Source of the DNA: Apostichopus japonicus
Taxonomy: Eukaryota > Echinodermata > Holothuroidea > Aspidochirotida > Stichopodidae
Reading direction: 5' to 3'
Assembly: GCF_037975245.1 (NCBI RefSeq)
Contig: NC_092581.1
Coordinates: 8,335,501-8,399,500 of the forward strand
Length of the DNA stretch: 64,000 nt
A program made the position numbers and the translations under genes. This document shows, piece after piece, positions 11,062 to 23,697 of the stretch. The notes beneath the pieces were generated by a model, which saw nothing but the letters and a program-made list of their open reading frames with translations, did no database searches and had not been told where the DNA came from. Position 1 is the first letter of the stretch; every line of letters starts with the position of its first letter.

Positions 11062-14000
11062 CAATTCACATGATGACATCTGAATTCGCATAAAGTTTGT
11101 CAAATTTAACAAACTTGTGTCTTCCAGATACAAAGTGCCAGTTGGATATGGTTGTAACCGAACCATGCTGGAAGTTTCCAGCAATTTCGTTAAAAAACGA
11201 AGTCAACGTTCCCAGGTGGAATATCACTTCAACGCCATCATCCATAGTGAATTTGGAGGTGGAATTTTCGCTTGGTTTTAACATGTTTTGTAGTCAGTAA
11301 TATAAGCTGAACCCCCCCCCCCCCTAACCCCCCCAAAAATCCGCCGTTAAAAAAAAAAATACACACACACAGAAAAACGCAACTTTCACTCGGTGAAAAT
11401 ATTTTTAAAAATGAAGAGAAAGTCACAATTTCAAAATTATAGTAACAGATTAAAATGAGTAATGACACTTCGAAAATGATTGGATACCCTTAAAGCCACT
11501 CTTAATTGTATGTTTAATACCTTGTTATTTAAGTTCAATTGATGTGACTTTGATACCATCAGTTACAGTTTTTCACTATAGAAACGATATCTCGCTACAG
11601 ATGAACTATTGATGTTACTCGGTAAATTGTGCGTATAATCATGGAACGCCTATAATGAAAATAATGCAAAGAAAAGTGAAACCCAGCGTACCTAATTTTT
11701 AATGCCGGGCAATTCGTCTATGCATTGACCTCAGTGTTGATTATGTACTGATCACTAATAGTGGGATCGGTCTAAAATATTCATATATTCTGTATCCAAC
11801 CAATAAAGCCGTGTTTATCTATCGTTTACAATAACACTTTAAGGTGAGTTTGATTATAGATAATAAACACAATATTAACAGGCACTCAGCTGCTCAACCC
11901 AGCGGCTAAGTTGAAACACTGCTCCTTTACATATCAGGATACATTGCATAAAACATAAAGATCAATATCAATCCCATTACAATCCATATAAATGAGATGA
12001 TAACACGACCACGGTGACGTAACCGGTGGTGGTAGCACAGGATAGAACTCTAAAACTTCTGGTCCCCACGAGGAGCGAAATATATAGAGCGCAAAAGAAG
12101 AGAATCGATCATTTAAGTTTATTTATAGGAAGATCTATAAAGTAAAACCAACAACAATAATGAAAGAATTCTCATCATTTGCTCAATATACACAAAATGA
12201 AAGCAATGGATTGTGGTTACAAAATAACATTATTTATTGGTTAAGGTAGCCTATTGCATGTTTAGATTCTACAAGTGACATATCATCATGTTTTGCCATT
12301 TACAAAGGAGGTAAAATACGGTTTGTAGTGGTTTTGTTTACTTCATTACAAGACGATTAATGGAATCTTAAGTTATGCATTTCACAATAGCACATACGCT
12401 TGTGTATGGTTAGCAGTCCTAGTATATTTCAACCTTGTCTTGCATTAATATTACATCAACAGCCATAGACATAAAACCCTTTGTTGCACGAATTTGTATT
12501 AAAAAAAAGTATTGAGACCATCTTGCGACCTGTAACGGAGATCTAAAAGTGAAAACTCGACTAAAATGGAATAGTTGATATATATTAAATCAAATTTGAG
12601 TATCGTTATCACTTTTTAAGATATATTTCTGAAATTACATTTGAAATGATCCGAACATCCATTGTGGATTTACTGTTGCCCACGCTCTCCCTTGTGTGAG
12701 CCTATGATACTACTGTCTATAACGCATTGTGTCTCATGTATGTGAGATTACAATGGTAATTCTATCAACAATATTTTACCTTATTTAGCTGAATTCTTTA
12801 AAATCAGTTGAACATTTTAAGAACCAACCGTTATATGTGTTCCCTCTTACATGAAAAACAAAGAAACAGCTCGAAATGTCAAATACTCGATCAGTGTCCT
12901 CAAATCAAGTGTTCTGTATTAGATTGGATTGATTTTGCCCTTTTTTATGTAGCAGAATCGTGAGAAGAACAAATTTAAAATTAGAAAGAGATTTTCAAAG
13001 AGCACCGAAGTTAAAATTACTTCTTGTAGATACATTTTCGGAATCGAACTTGTAAATCTCTGATTATTTTCTGATTATTTGTAATTAACTTTCATAAGGT
13101 GAAAGAAACATTCGAAGGTTGCCGGCCTTTGATCAATTAATATCAATTGAGGAATATGATAACAATATTGCAACCAACGATTGAGCTCAAAATCATTAAA
13201 AGATGGTTAAATTTGAGTTAGTATATGACGTCATTGATCCCCAATAAAATTATGACCTATAAATGGATCGATAAGGAGAATCAACGTTATGCTCAAATAT
13301 ATCTGCTACTACGTCATCAAATTATATGGGCAGGAAACTGTCGGATTGACGATCAATAGAACGCCAAATGCCTTTCATTGATAATAACAACATTATCCTT
13401 CAAGATTCTAAATGTTTTCAAGCAAAACCTACGCACCAGAAACGCCCCCTTTCATGTCAAAACAAACAGTATTCTGTTTAAAGTTATCAAGAAATGTCTT
13501 AAACATTTAACATATCACGTACAGTCTTCTTTATCTCGGGGATGTCAGTGCAGGATCTTTCTACATTCTTTTTCTACTACTTATTTTTTATTAATTGTAT
13601 TTCACATTTCTCCATTTTTATTGTAATTGAATTTGTTGAATTGAAACTGGAGACTCGAGCTTCCTGTCGCAACGAGTATTCGTGTTGCTTCTGACAATGA
13701 CCTTTGACATACTTTCTTCGGCGAGGGGTAAGGGAAGGGCTGACCTTGCTTGCCTTTTTTGCTTCCTTTTTAAGAAATCAATTGCAATAAACTTGTAATC
13801 TTTTTACCAAATTGACCTACTTTCCAGAATTAATGCTTGTAATAGACAGACAATTCAAATTGATTTGAGATGCTAAGAGCCTCTCTACACTACATCCAAA
13901 ACGACCGATCGTGCCCGAAGTTTATCTCGATCGAATCACTTGTGAAAACTGAAAACCAATGGCAGTTTTAATCTGAGCGGAAATCGAGGCGGAATTCGCC

Positions 14001-14230
14001 AGCTTGTAGCCATGTAAGACTCTCTTCGAATCAGAAGTGAATATGATATCATACTCAGAGTATAAAGGCATGCTACATACTAAATAATTGTGACCCCGGA
14101 TCATAATTGGTTCCAGTTGAAATACTACATTAATACTTCATTTTACTAAATATGTTACAAAAAATGTCAAGAAAACCTTTCTTATTTTAGTGTTTTATTT
14201 GTTTTTGTTTCGCTTTCTGTTAGTGTCTCT
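11062..14230. other. Intergenic sequence, no supported gene
   Basis: About 3 kb of AT-rich sequence with isolated short frames and homopolymers (C run at about 11312). A TGACGTCA palindrome lies at 13226-13233. No gene, RNA or complete mobile element could be supported. Confidence 0.45.
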
Positions 14231-15975
14231 GTTACTCTCTAACTACAGTAATCATGTAATCATCTAGCAGTAATCATTAGTTATTCTCTAACTACAGTAA
14301 TCATGTAATCATCGAGCAGTAATCATTAGTTACTCTATAACTACATTAATCTTTTAATCATCTAGAAGTAATGATTAGTTACTCTCTCACTACATTAATC
14401 TTGTAATCATCTAGCAGTAATCATTAGTTATTTTCTAACTACAGTAATCATGTATTCATCTAGAAGTAATCATTAGTTACTCTCTAACTACATTAATCTT
14501 GTAATCATCTAGCAGTAATGATTAGTTATTTTCTAACTACAGTAATCATGTATTCATCTAGAAGTAATCATTAGTTACTCTCTAACTACAGTAAACATGT
14601 AATCATCTAGCACTAACCATAAGTTACTCTCTAACTACTTTAATCTTGTAATAATCTAGAAGTAATCATTATTTACTCTCTAACTACATTAATCTTGTAA
14701 TCATCTAGCAGTAATGATTAGTTACTCTCTAACTACTTTAATCATGTAATCTTCTAGAATTAATCATTAGTTACTCTCTTACTACATTAATCTTGCGATC
14801 ATCTAGCAGTAATGATTAGTTACTCTCTAACTACAGTAATCATGTATTCATCTAGAAGTAACCATTAGTTACTCTCTTACTACTTTAATCTTGTATTCAT
14901 CTAGAAGTAATCATTAGTTACTCTCTAACTACTTTAATCTTGTTATAATCTAGAAGTTATCATTAGTTACTCTCTAACTACTATAATCTTGTAATAATCT
15001 AGAAGTAATCATTAGTTACTCTCTAACTACTTTAATCTTGTAATCATCTAGCAGTAATCATTAGTTACTCTCTAACTACTTTAATCTTGTATTCATCTAG
15101 AAGTAATCATTAGTTACTCTCTAACTACTTTAATCTTGTAATAATCTAGAAGTAATCATTAGTTACTCTCTAACTACTTTAATCTTGTAAAAATCTAAAA
15201 GTAATCATTAGTTATTCTCTAACTACATTAATCTTGTATTCATCTAGAAGTAATCATTAGTTACTCTCTAACTACTTTAATCTTGTATTCATCTAGAAGT
15301 AATCATTAGTTACTCTCTAACTACTTTAATCTTGTCATAATCTAGAAGTAATCATTAGTTACTCTCTAACTACTTTAATCTTGTATTCATCTAGAAGTAA
15401 TCATTAGTTACTCTCTAACTACTTTAATCTTGTATTAATCTAGAAGTAATCATTAGTTACTCTCTAACTACTTTAATCTTGTAATCATCTAGAAGTAATC
15501 ATTAGTTACTCTCTAACTACATTAATCACGTATTCATCTAGAAGTAATCATTAGTTACTCTCTAACTACTTTAATCTTGTAATCATCTAGCAGTAATCAT
15601 AAGTTACTCTCTAACTACAGTAATCATGTATTCATCTAGAAGTAATCATTAGTTACTCTCTAAATACTTTAATCTTGTCATAATCTAGAAGTAATCATTA
15701 GTTACTCTCTAACTACATTAATCTTGTAATCATCTAGAAGTAATCATTAGTTACTCTCTAACTACAGTAAACATGTAATCATCTAGCAGTAACCATTAGT
15801 TACTCTCTAACTACTTTAATCTTGTAATAATCTAGAAGTAATCCTTAGTTACTCTCTAACTACTTAAATCTTGTAATGATCTAGAAGTGATCATTAGTTA
15901 CTCTCTAACTACATTAATCTTGTATTCATCTAGAAGTAATCATTAGTTACTCTCTTATCATGTAATGATCTACTG
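14231..15975. repeat. Satellite A: 49-bp unit, about 35 copies
   Basis: The unit runs TCTAGAAGTAATCATTAGTT, then ACTCTCTAACTACTTTAATC, then TTGTAATCA, 49 bp. Successive CTCTCTAACTAC phrases are exactly 49 bp apart wherever checked. Copies differ at a few preferred positions (GCAGT or GAAGT; AGTAATCATG or TTTAATCTTG; AATCATC, ATTCATC or ATAATC). The early copies are the more variable; the middle is nearly uniform. All units are in one orientation and nothing is coded. Confidence 0.95.
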
Positions 15976-16105
15976 TAGCTATTCTTTAATGAGATTCAGA
16001 TTCGATAATTATATTCACCTTCACATCAGAGATTAAATTAACATTTCACATAAATAATCAATATACTTTAAGAGACAGAAACTCGAATTGAACAAACCTT
16101 GATAC

Positions 16106-17980
16106 CATTGACATTAGTTATATTCATTATTATAGCCACGTATTCATCATTTACCATTAGTTATATAAGCAACACATGAATGTTTGACTCACCATTGACA
16201 TTAGTTAGATTAGTATATAAAGCCACTCATGAATGTTTGATTCACCATTGACATTAGTTGTAATAGTATATATAGCCACACATGAATGTTTGATTCCCCA
16301 TTGATATTAGTTACATTAGTGTATATAGCCACACATGAATGTTTGATTCACCATTGACATTAGTTAGATTAGTATATATAGCCACATATGAATGCTTGAT
16401 TCACCATTGATATTAGTTGTAATAGTTTATATGGCCGCGCATGAATGTTTGATTCACCATTGACATTAGTTAGATTAGTGTATATAGCCACGGATGAATG
16501 TTTGATTCACCATTGACATTAGTTACATTAGTATATATAGCCAATCGTGAATGTTTGATTCACCATTGATATTAGTTGTAATAGTTTATATAGCCGCGCA
16601 TGAATGTTTGATTCACCATTGACATTAGTTAGATTAGTGTATACAGCCACGGATGAATGCTTGATTCACCATTGACATTAGTTATATTAGTATAGCCACT
16701 CGTGAAATGTTTGATTCACCATTGATATTAGTTGTAATAGTTTATATAGCCACACATGAATGTTTGATTCGCAATTGACATTAGTTAGATTAGTTAATAT
16801 AGCCGCGCATGAATGTTTGATTCACCATTGACATTAGTTACATTAGTGTATAACCACGCATGAATGTTTGATTCACCATTGACATTAGTTAGATTAGTAT
16901 ATATAGCCACACATGAATGTTTGATTCACCATTGACATTAGTTATATTAGTATAGCCACTCGTGAAATGTTTGATTCACCATTGATATTAGTTACATTAT
17001 TGTATATAGCCACTCGTGAATGTTTGATTCACCATTGACATTAGTTAGATTAGTGTATATAGCCACGGATGAATGTTTGATTCACCATTGACATTAGTTA
17101 CATTAGTATATATAGCCAATCGTGAATGTTTGATTCACCATTGATATTAGTTGTAATAGTTTATATAGCCGCGCATGAATGTTTGATTCACCATTGATAT
17201 TAGTTAGATTAGTGTATACAGCCACGCATGAATGTTTGATTCACCATTGACATTAGTTATATTAGTATAGCCACTCGTGAAATGTTTGATTCACCATTGA
17301 TATTAGTTGTAATAGTTTATATAGCCACACATGAATGTTTGATTCACCATTGACATTAGTTAGATTAGTATATATAGCCACACATGAATGTTTCTTTCAC
17401 CATCGACATTAGTTAGATTAGTGTATATAGCCACATATGAATGTTTGATTCACCATTGAAATTAGTTGTAATAGTTTATATAGCCGCGCATGAATGTTTG
17501 ATTCACCATTGACATTAGTTAGATTAGTATATATAGCCAATCGTGAATGTTTGATTCACCATTGATATTAGTTGTAATAGTATATATAGCCGCGCATGAA
17601 TGTTTGATTCACCATTGACATTAGTTATATTAGTATAGCCACTCGTGAAATGTTTGATTCACCATTGATATTAGATGTAATAGTATATATAGCCACTCGT
17701 GAATGTTTGATTCACCATTGACATTAGTTAGATTAGTATATATAGCCACTCGTGAATGTTCGATTCACCATTGATATTAATTGTAATAGTGTATATAGCC
17801 ACGCATGAATGTTTCTTTCACCATCGACATTAGTTAGATTAGTATATATAGCCGCGCATGAATGTTTGATTCACCATTGACATTAGTTATATTAGTATAT
17901 ATAGCCACTCGTGAATGTTTGATTCACCATTGATATTAGTTGTAATAGTTTATATAGCCACTCATGAATGTTTGACTCGT
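16106..17980. repeat. Satellite B: about 53-bp unit, about 35 copies, with higher-order structure
   Basis: The unit runs CATTGACATTAGTTAGATTA, then GTATATATAGCCACACATGA, then ATGTTTGATTCAC. A shorter variant with TATATTAGTATAGCCACTCG and GTGAAATG recurs. Variant monomers follow the same order in two places: the block at about 16459-16765 is repeated at about 17034-17340, an offset of 575 bp. This shows duplication of multi-monomer blocks. It begins about 130 bp after satellite A and shares only the short word CATTAGTTA with it. Confidence 0.95.
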
Positions 17981-19200
17981 AGAGATATTCAATTCAATTA
18001 AAATTTCTCATATTATTGAACAGAAGATAAGCAAACACACAGAACAGTAGTAAATTAGCATATATATGAAGTACACTAATGCTGTTATCAAGGTATTGCT
18101 CAACTATCACAATATCGTAGAAAAAAACCCATTCCTTTGTGGAAAAGCCCATTCATTTGTTAGGAATTACAATGATCAAATCATCACAAACTGTCGATGC
18201 TGTTTACCAGATAATTGTATGTATTGTAGGTTAGTTTAGTTTTGTTTTGTGTAAATTTCGTCAAGGAAACTTGAGTAAGTAGAGTGATCAGGTGAGACTC
18301 GGAGACTATAAGGTACCTTTCATGCAGGGTCTGTTTATGATATGAGTGAACTACTCAACTGCTCCTTCAAACTCCACACACTGAATTAGATTGCCAGCTC
18401 GGTATTTAACGAAACGTTTTCGAATTTAACTATGGCTTAATAATAACCTAGGCTCGATGATACCCTTCAACCTCACGTTTTGTTTTTTAAAACTGTTTTC
18501 ATTCCTTGTAAGTAAGTTTCACTAACACAGATTTGATGATTAAGAAATAATTCTGAACGAGAAATTTCATGAGACTTCGCACAGGAGCATGTGAATCCGG
18601 AGTTGCTACGTCATAGGTCTTCGTTTTAACATATCGATAGTCTTTTGGGACAAAATTACACAAATTTTGGAGACCAATTTGAACTTCGATGGCAAATGAA
18701 TTTTACACTGTTACCGCAGACTCGAGTGTTGCCTTCACTTTAGCTTATTTTTGGCTCAATGACGTCACAAATGAGAAAGCGAACGAATACGTCAGTGCAG
18801 ACACAGATTTCAGGAGATTGATTGTGTAGAAGATTCTGTCATATCTGGAAAAAAAGAATTGAGATACTCATCTATGACACATCAATAGAATAAATCATGT
18901 TATTTATGGTCATGAATGAGCGGTAATGTCATTGTATTTCTGTTATTATACTCCAGGGAAAAAGGAGAGGAGCAATTACTTATTCTTGCCAGGCCAAACT
19001 CGCAAGAAGATACAATATAATGAAGTTTGGCAGGGAGCCGTAGGAGGAGGGTGGGTTAGGGTGTTAGGGGGGGGGGGGGTGGTAGGTTCTGCCAGAGAGA
19101 GCAAGGTGGACAAGGTGATATTTACTTTGTGCCCTAACTACTTATAGGGGCCTACAAATTTACTTTTGAAATTTGTTATAGGAGATAAAAAGCTCATTTT
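17981..19200. other. Intergenic sequence after the satellites
   Basis: AT-rich unique sequence with a TGACGTCA palindrome at 18760-18767 and a G homopolymer near 19068-19078. No gene supported. Confidence 0.45.
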
Positions 19201-19221
19201 GATAGGGTCCTTTTATCATCA

Positions 19222-19318
19222 TAAACACCCATTTCATTCATTCATTCACTTACTCATTTACTCACACATTCATTCATTCATTCACTCACTCGTTCAGTCA
19301 GTCAGTCGGTCAGTCATT
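19222..19318. repeat. Compound tetranucleotide microsatellite
   Basis: Degenerate (ATTC)n and (ACTC)n runs pass into (AGTC)n, GTCAGTCAGTCGGTCAGTC, near the end. Confidence 0.85.
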
Positions 19319-22300
19319 TTATCACTTGTAGAGTACAAATAATAAATATGAAGAGTGCAAATTAACGTACAAGTGAAGGGAGTAAATTAACAGCTCTTGA
19401 GGGCTTAAAAAGTAGAATATTCCCTGAATGATAAGGTATATATGACAGAAGAGGAAACGAATGAAACTCTACACATTTTGCCCTCGAAACGGTTGTGGAT
19501 TATGCACTCGACGTTAGCTGCATGCTTGATAAATGTGTGTAGCAACATGATTATAGATACAAACTTATAAACGCAAAGAGTGTTATGGAATACCATAATT
19601 CTAGAGTATGCTGGATATCACAACGTTTGACTATACATTGTTTATTCAACAAAATATTCTTCTCTCTGCTAATAAAATTTAATTGGAATAAGTTCAACGA
19701 GTGCGCTGGACAATAAGGCTTCCTTTATCCTGGTTTCGAAAGAAATAAAAGATTCATAAAGAGAGTTTATTTAATCCTCTCGTAATCTTGAAAGGCTTCA
19801 AGCGATTAGGCCTACTCATAAAATTTATCAAAATAAAAAAAAAAGTCAATTATATATCGACATAAATAGTCCGAAAATGACAAGTCCGTGGCAGTTGCGT
19901 GTTATTAATGACGTAATGGAAATAGGACAATTCATTATGACGTCAATGACAAATACGAACAATTTATGACTTGCATAAAAGCTTCTTTCAATTAAGGGAA
20001 GTGTTCCTATTAAAATTTACGAAAGAGTAGAACAATAATCAAACACTTAATAACGGCAAAAATGAAAACGTTGGAAAACATTTTACAGATTAAGTTGAAA
20101 CTAATGTGAACCGAAACGAAATCTATTGAGTTGGTATTGTCTGTAGTATTATGACAAGAACTGAACTGGTGTGTTTATTCAATATGCTATTGACCAAATA
20201 CAGCTGTCTTAAAAACATTGCCATCATTTACTTTCAATGTAAGAGAGGCAGTTTTTTAAATGATGATGTCACATTTAATCGTATGTTTATCCTCAAAAAG
20301 GCATGACATAATTATCTTGAAACCGGAAGTTACAGCAAAAAAGGTATTTGGAGAGACGGAAGTGAAAAAAGAAATTGTTACTAAAGTTGAAACGTTTCAA
20401 AAGTTTGATAAGTAATTCGAATGCTTACTAATGTATTATGATAACTAAATGTAAAATGTTAGTCAATTATTGGTAAATTATGAAACACGTGGATTCGATA
20501 TCGGTGAATTTCAGTCAATTGTTTAATAATTCAAAAAGACAAGTAGATATTAAGGAGATGTGAAATATATTTTATTAATCCAATTTGGATCATAGCATTT
20601 GTCCCATTTGATAAATTACTAATAACATAATCTGGAGTCGCATTAGAACTGCTAACACAGGTCACCACACAGCCCTCAAAATATTAAAAAGTTCAATAGT
20701 GATCCCCTACATATCAAACCTCAGGAATATCCCCCCCCCCCCCCCACAACCCTACAAAGTCAGAGCCGAGAATGGAACTTCAAACTTCACATGAATGTAA
20801 TTATAAATTAAAAACAAGGAAAAAATTTCTTTCTCTTGACAAAAGATTGCGTGAACCAATCATGAGTAGGAGTTGCACTTCACAACGGTGACTGTGGGAA
20901 ACTTATCTACCTATATTGACCATCGAACCCATAAGTATCTTTTTCAACATGTAATATTTAGGTTGTATTTGACGGGAATTGGTTAATGTCGTATTTTCAT
21001 CACTGGCGTATAAAATGTCACTAACACGATATCTCTGCAAGTGTAGGACTATAACTTTAATATGCTACCGGAGCTGGTATATTTGCAGGGTGATTTACTG
21101 TGTGGACACAACTTACTAATCCCGTAAACCATTGATCCAATTTCTTTAAACTGTTTTCGTGTCATTATATCCAATTTCAACAAATGATTTATCACTTCAA
21201 CTGAAATTGAGTTAAAAAATTTGAAACGTTTTCTGTCACAAACAAATTGGGGCAGGGGGAAGTCAAGTCTTTATATCTTCCTAGTATCAACCAGGACTTC
21301 TCTCCTTGATTGATATGAACGATTTCTCTTGAAGTGAGCAACGGCTTTGCCCAAATCATCCTCAAGTGTTAGTTAAACAAGACAAAACCCTACAAGAGGG
21401 ATTTGACTTCTTGATATTTGGAGAGCTGATTCTTGAGAGCAATTCGTGAGGCGTCAGGTCATTTAAAGGGCTAACACCGTTTAAAGTCTTTCTTTCTAGA
21501 TTAAGATCAAGTATTATGAGTAAATGTCTCAATCAGTGCGAGTCCGCGTGGATACATGTTTTGTATACACGTTCCATGCGTACCGACTGAACCAGGAGAG
21601 CGTTGTATATACTATGGAGTACGGGCCCGGTTTCATAAAAGGAAACCCTCTTACTTACTAAAGAGCTATCCAATGTAAAGTCTTTTTTTCCAAGTTTAAT
21701 ACACGGACGATTGTAGGAATACCCTTGTTTTGCGATATGGGGGGGGGGGGGGGTGGGGGTGTAGGCTGTGGGTTGTGCGATTGCGCGTTGTCCAGGAAAG
21801 TTATGTTTTATACTCCAGGCCTTTGTAAGTATAATGATGTAGCTCTCACGTCACCCATCACTAGATATCGATTTCTGTAACAAGCAATATTCTGTGGGAA
21901 ATTAATAACTTTTTCCCCATGATATTCAACGGTAAAGCTTCCATCTACATTGGTATATACATACATATTGCCAAAAAACAAAAAAAAACCCGCAAAAACT
22001 GAAATCAAAGACCACTTTGCGTGAAAGAAATCAGTAAAACGGTTATCATTTGTAAGCGGGCGGATCATGTTAATCCAGGTGGGAGTTTTCAATTGGCTTC
22101 TAAGCTTTTGTTATTCTGATGACGTCAGAGGAAATGGCGTCAATGAAAATCTACGGAGGAAACGAACCAAAATATTTGGAGTGTTCAATAAACTGGTGGG
22201 CGGGTGAGCAACTTAAATGGTTTTCTAAACAGTTTGAAATATAACTTGGCAATAAAATCACCGTCTCCTTGAAATATTTATAGCTTTAAATAATGCATAT

Positions 22301-23027
22301 AGGTAGTACTCCGGAGCACTATAAGGAAAGTCTCATTCTGTTCGAATAATGAAATAAGGATAACGAAATTAAGCTCGTTTCAAATTGTCTCAATATTGAT
22401 TTTGGTAATGCATGAGGCGCTATATGCTGAATATTTGGTTATATGCGGAGGATGGGGAGGAAAGAGGTTCGGTGAACGGTGTTTTGGAACGCGTATTTGC
22501 ATATTCGTTTTCCAGACAAGGTTTCAATTTTTAACTTAGTTTGCTTTACTGTTTATTTGGTAGTTTTTTTTTTTCTGATTTTTAAATAAAGAAAGTAAAC
22601 AGTGCTGATAACTGAACGAGTTGCTCATTGTACATTATAAATATTTATATCATCAAGTGTCTAGACATTTTTTTAGCCCAATGAAACATTACTAGATATA
22701 CTGGGTAAATATCGTTCAATTAGCACAAAATATCTTGGAAAATGTTCTTTATCAGTAATAATATCACTTTTTAGTAATATCCGTGCAGGACATCTTGGTG
22801 GACTAAGTCTCAGGAAAATCTCAATAAACGGATTTGCAGACATAGAAACTCAGACCTACATATAGTTAATTCTGTCTTTAAGATCTAAAATTTTGCAATA
22901 TATATGTAATATCATACATGACCACATGTTCACAAAACTGATTTTGTTTTCTTGATAATTGAACACGACTATACCAGATTTCAAAGAGAAATCAACAAAA
23001 AGATTATAATAGCCTAAGTAAAGCTAT
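19319..23027. other. Intergenic sequence, no supported gene
   Basis: AT-rich sequence with long C or G runs at about 20731-20745 and 21741-21755. TGACGTCA palindromes lie at 19938-19945 and 22120-22127. A 94-codon minus-strand frame at 21808-22092 has no recognised domain, splice partner or codon evidence and was not called. Confidence 0.45.
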
Positions 23028-23035
23028 TAAAGAAC
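23028..23035. repeat. Left target-site duplication TAAAGAAC
   Basis: TAAAGAAC touches the left terminus of the hAT-type element and is repeated exactly at 23690-23697. Confidence 0.85.
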
Positions 23036-23689
23036 CAGGGGCGTAGCGAGCGGGGGGGGGGGGGGGGTGTGTGGGGGGGGGGGGGGTGTCACACCCCACC
23101 CCCAATAATTTGGTCGCTGTCGGCAAATTTTGGGTCTGTCGGCAAAAGGAGAAAAGGTGAAGAGAGCGGAAGGGGAAGAAAGAAGGAAAGCTGAATAGAG
23201 AAAAGGAGAACGGGAGCTTCTTCCGTGCCAAATTTGACTTAAAATATGCACCAGATTGCATCTAAGGACGTTTCAAAACTAAAAATTTTCCAAAGGGGAG
23301 GGGTAGACCCCCTACCCTTAGACCCCTCCCCCATTTCAGTCACCACTTCCAGATCCGTCAGCAAATCAAATTTGACTTAAAATATGCACCAGATTGCATC
23401 TAAGGACGTTTCAAAACTAAAGAATTTCCAAAGGGGAGGGGGACACCCCCTCCCCTTAGACCCCTCCCCCATTTCAGTCACCACTTCCAGATCCGTCGGC
23501 AAATCAAATTTCACTTAAAATATGCACCAGATTGCATCTAAGGACGTTTCAAAACTAAAAAATTGCCAAAGGGGAGGGGGACACCCCCTCCCCTTAGACC
23601 CCTCCCCCATTTCAGTCACCACTTCCAGATCCGTCGGCAAATCAAATTCTCCATACCCCCCCAACAAAAACCCCTTCGCTACGCCCCTG
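23036..23689. mobile_element. Non-autonomous hAT-type transposon (MITE), 654 bp
   Basis: The left end CAGGGGCGTAGCGA is the exact reverse complement of the right end TCGCTACGCCCCTG, and both are flanked by the identical 8-bp sequence TAAAGAAC. Eight-base duplications and CAGGG-type termini are the known hallmarks of hAT elements. The interior has G runs and three tandem copies of a 138-bp module, but no transposase frame, so it must depend on a transposase from elsewhere. The perfect duplication suggests a fairly recent insertion. Part of the internal module reappears in the element at 60105. Confidence 0.85.
23229..23645. repeat. 138-bp module repeated three times inside the MITE
   Basis: AATTTGACTT (or AATTTCACTT), AAAATATGCACCAGATTGCA and TCTAAGGACGTTTCAAAACT recur with starts at 23231, 23369 and 23507, exactly 138 bp apart. 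Each copy includes a GGGGAGGGG / CCCCTCCCC pair able to pair with itself. Confidence 0.9.
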
Positions 23690-23697
23690 TAAAGAAC
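23690..23697. repeat. Right target-site duplication TAAAGAAC
   Basis: Exact copy of the 8 bases at 23028-23035, directly after the right terminus CGCCCCTG. Confidence 0.85.

Noticed and set aside
21808-22092. 94-codon minus-strand frame with a hydrophobic stretch
   Set aside because: No family, no splice partner and it borders a G homopolymer. Not enough to call a gene.
23027-23261. Proline-rich minus-strand frames
   Set aside because: The prolines come from the G homopolymers of the hAT-type element.
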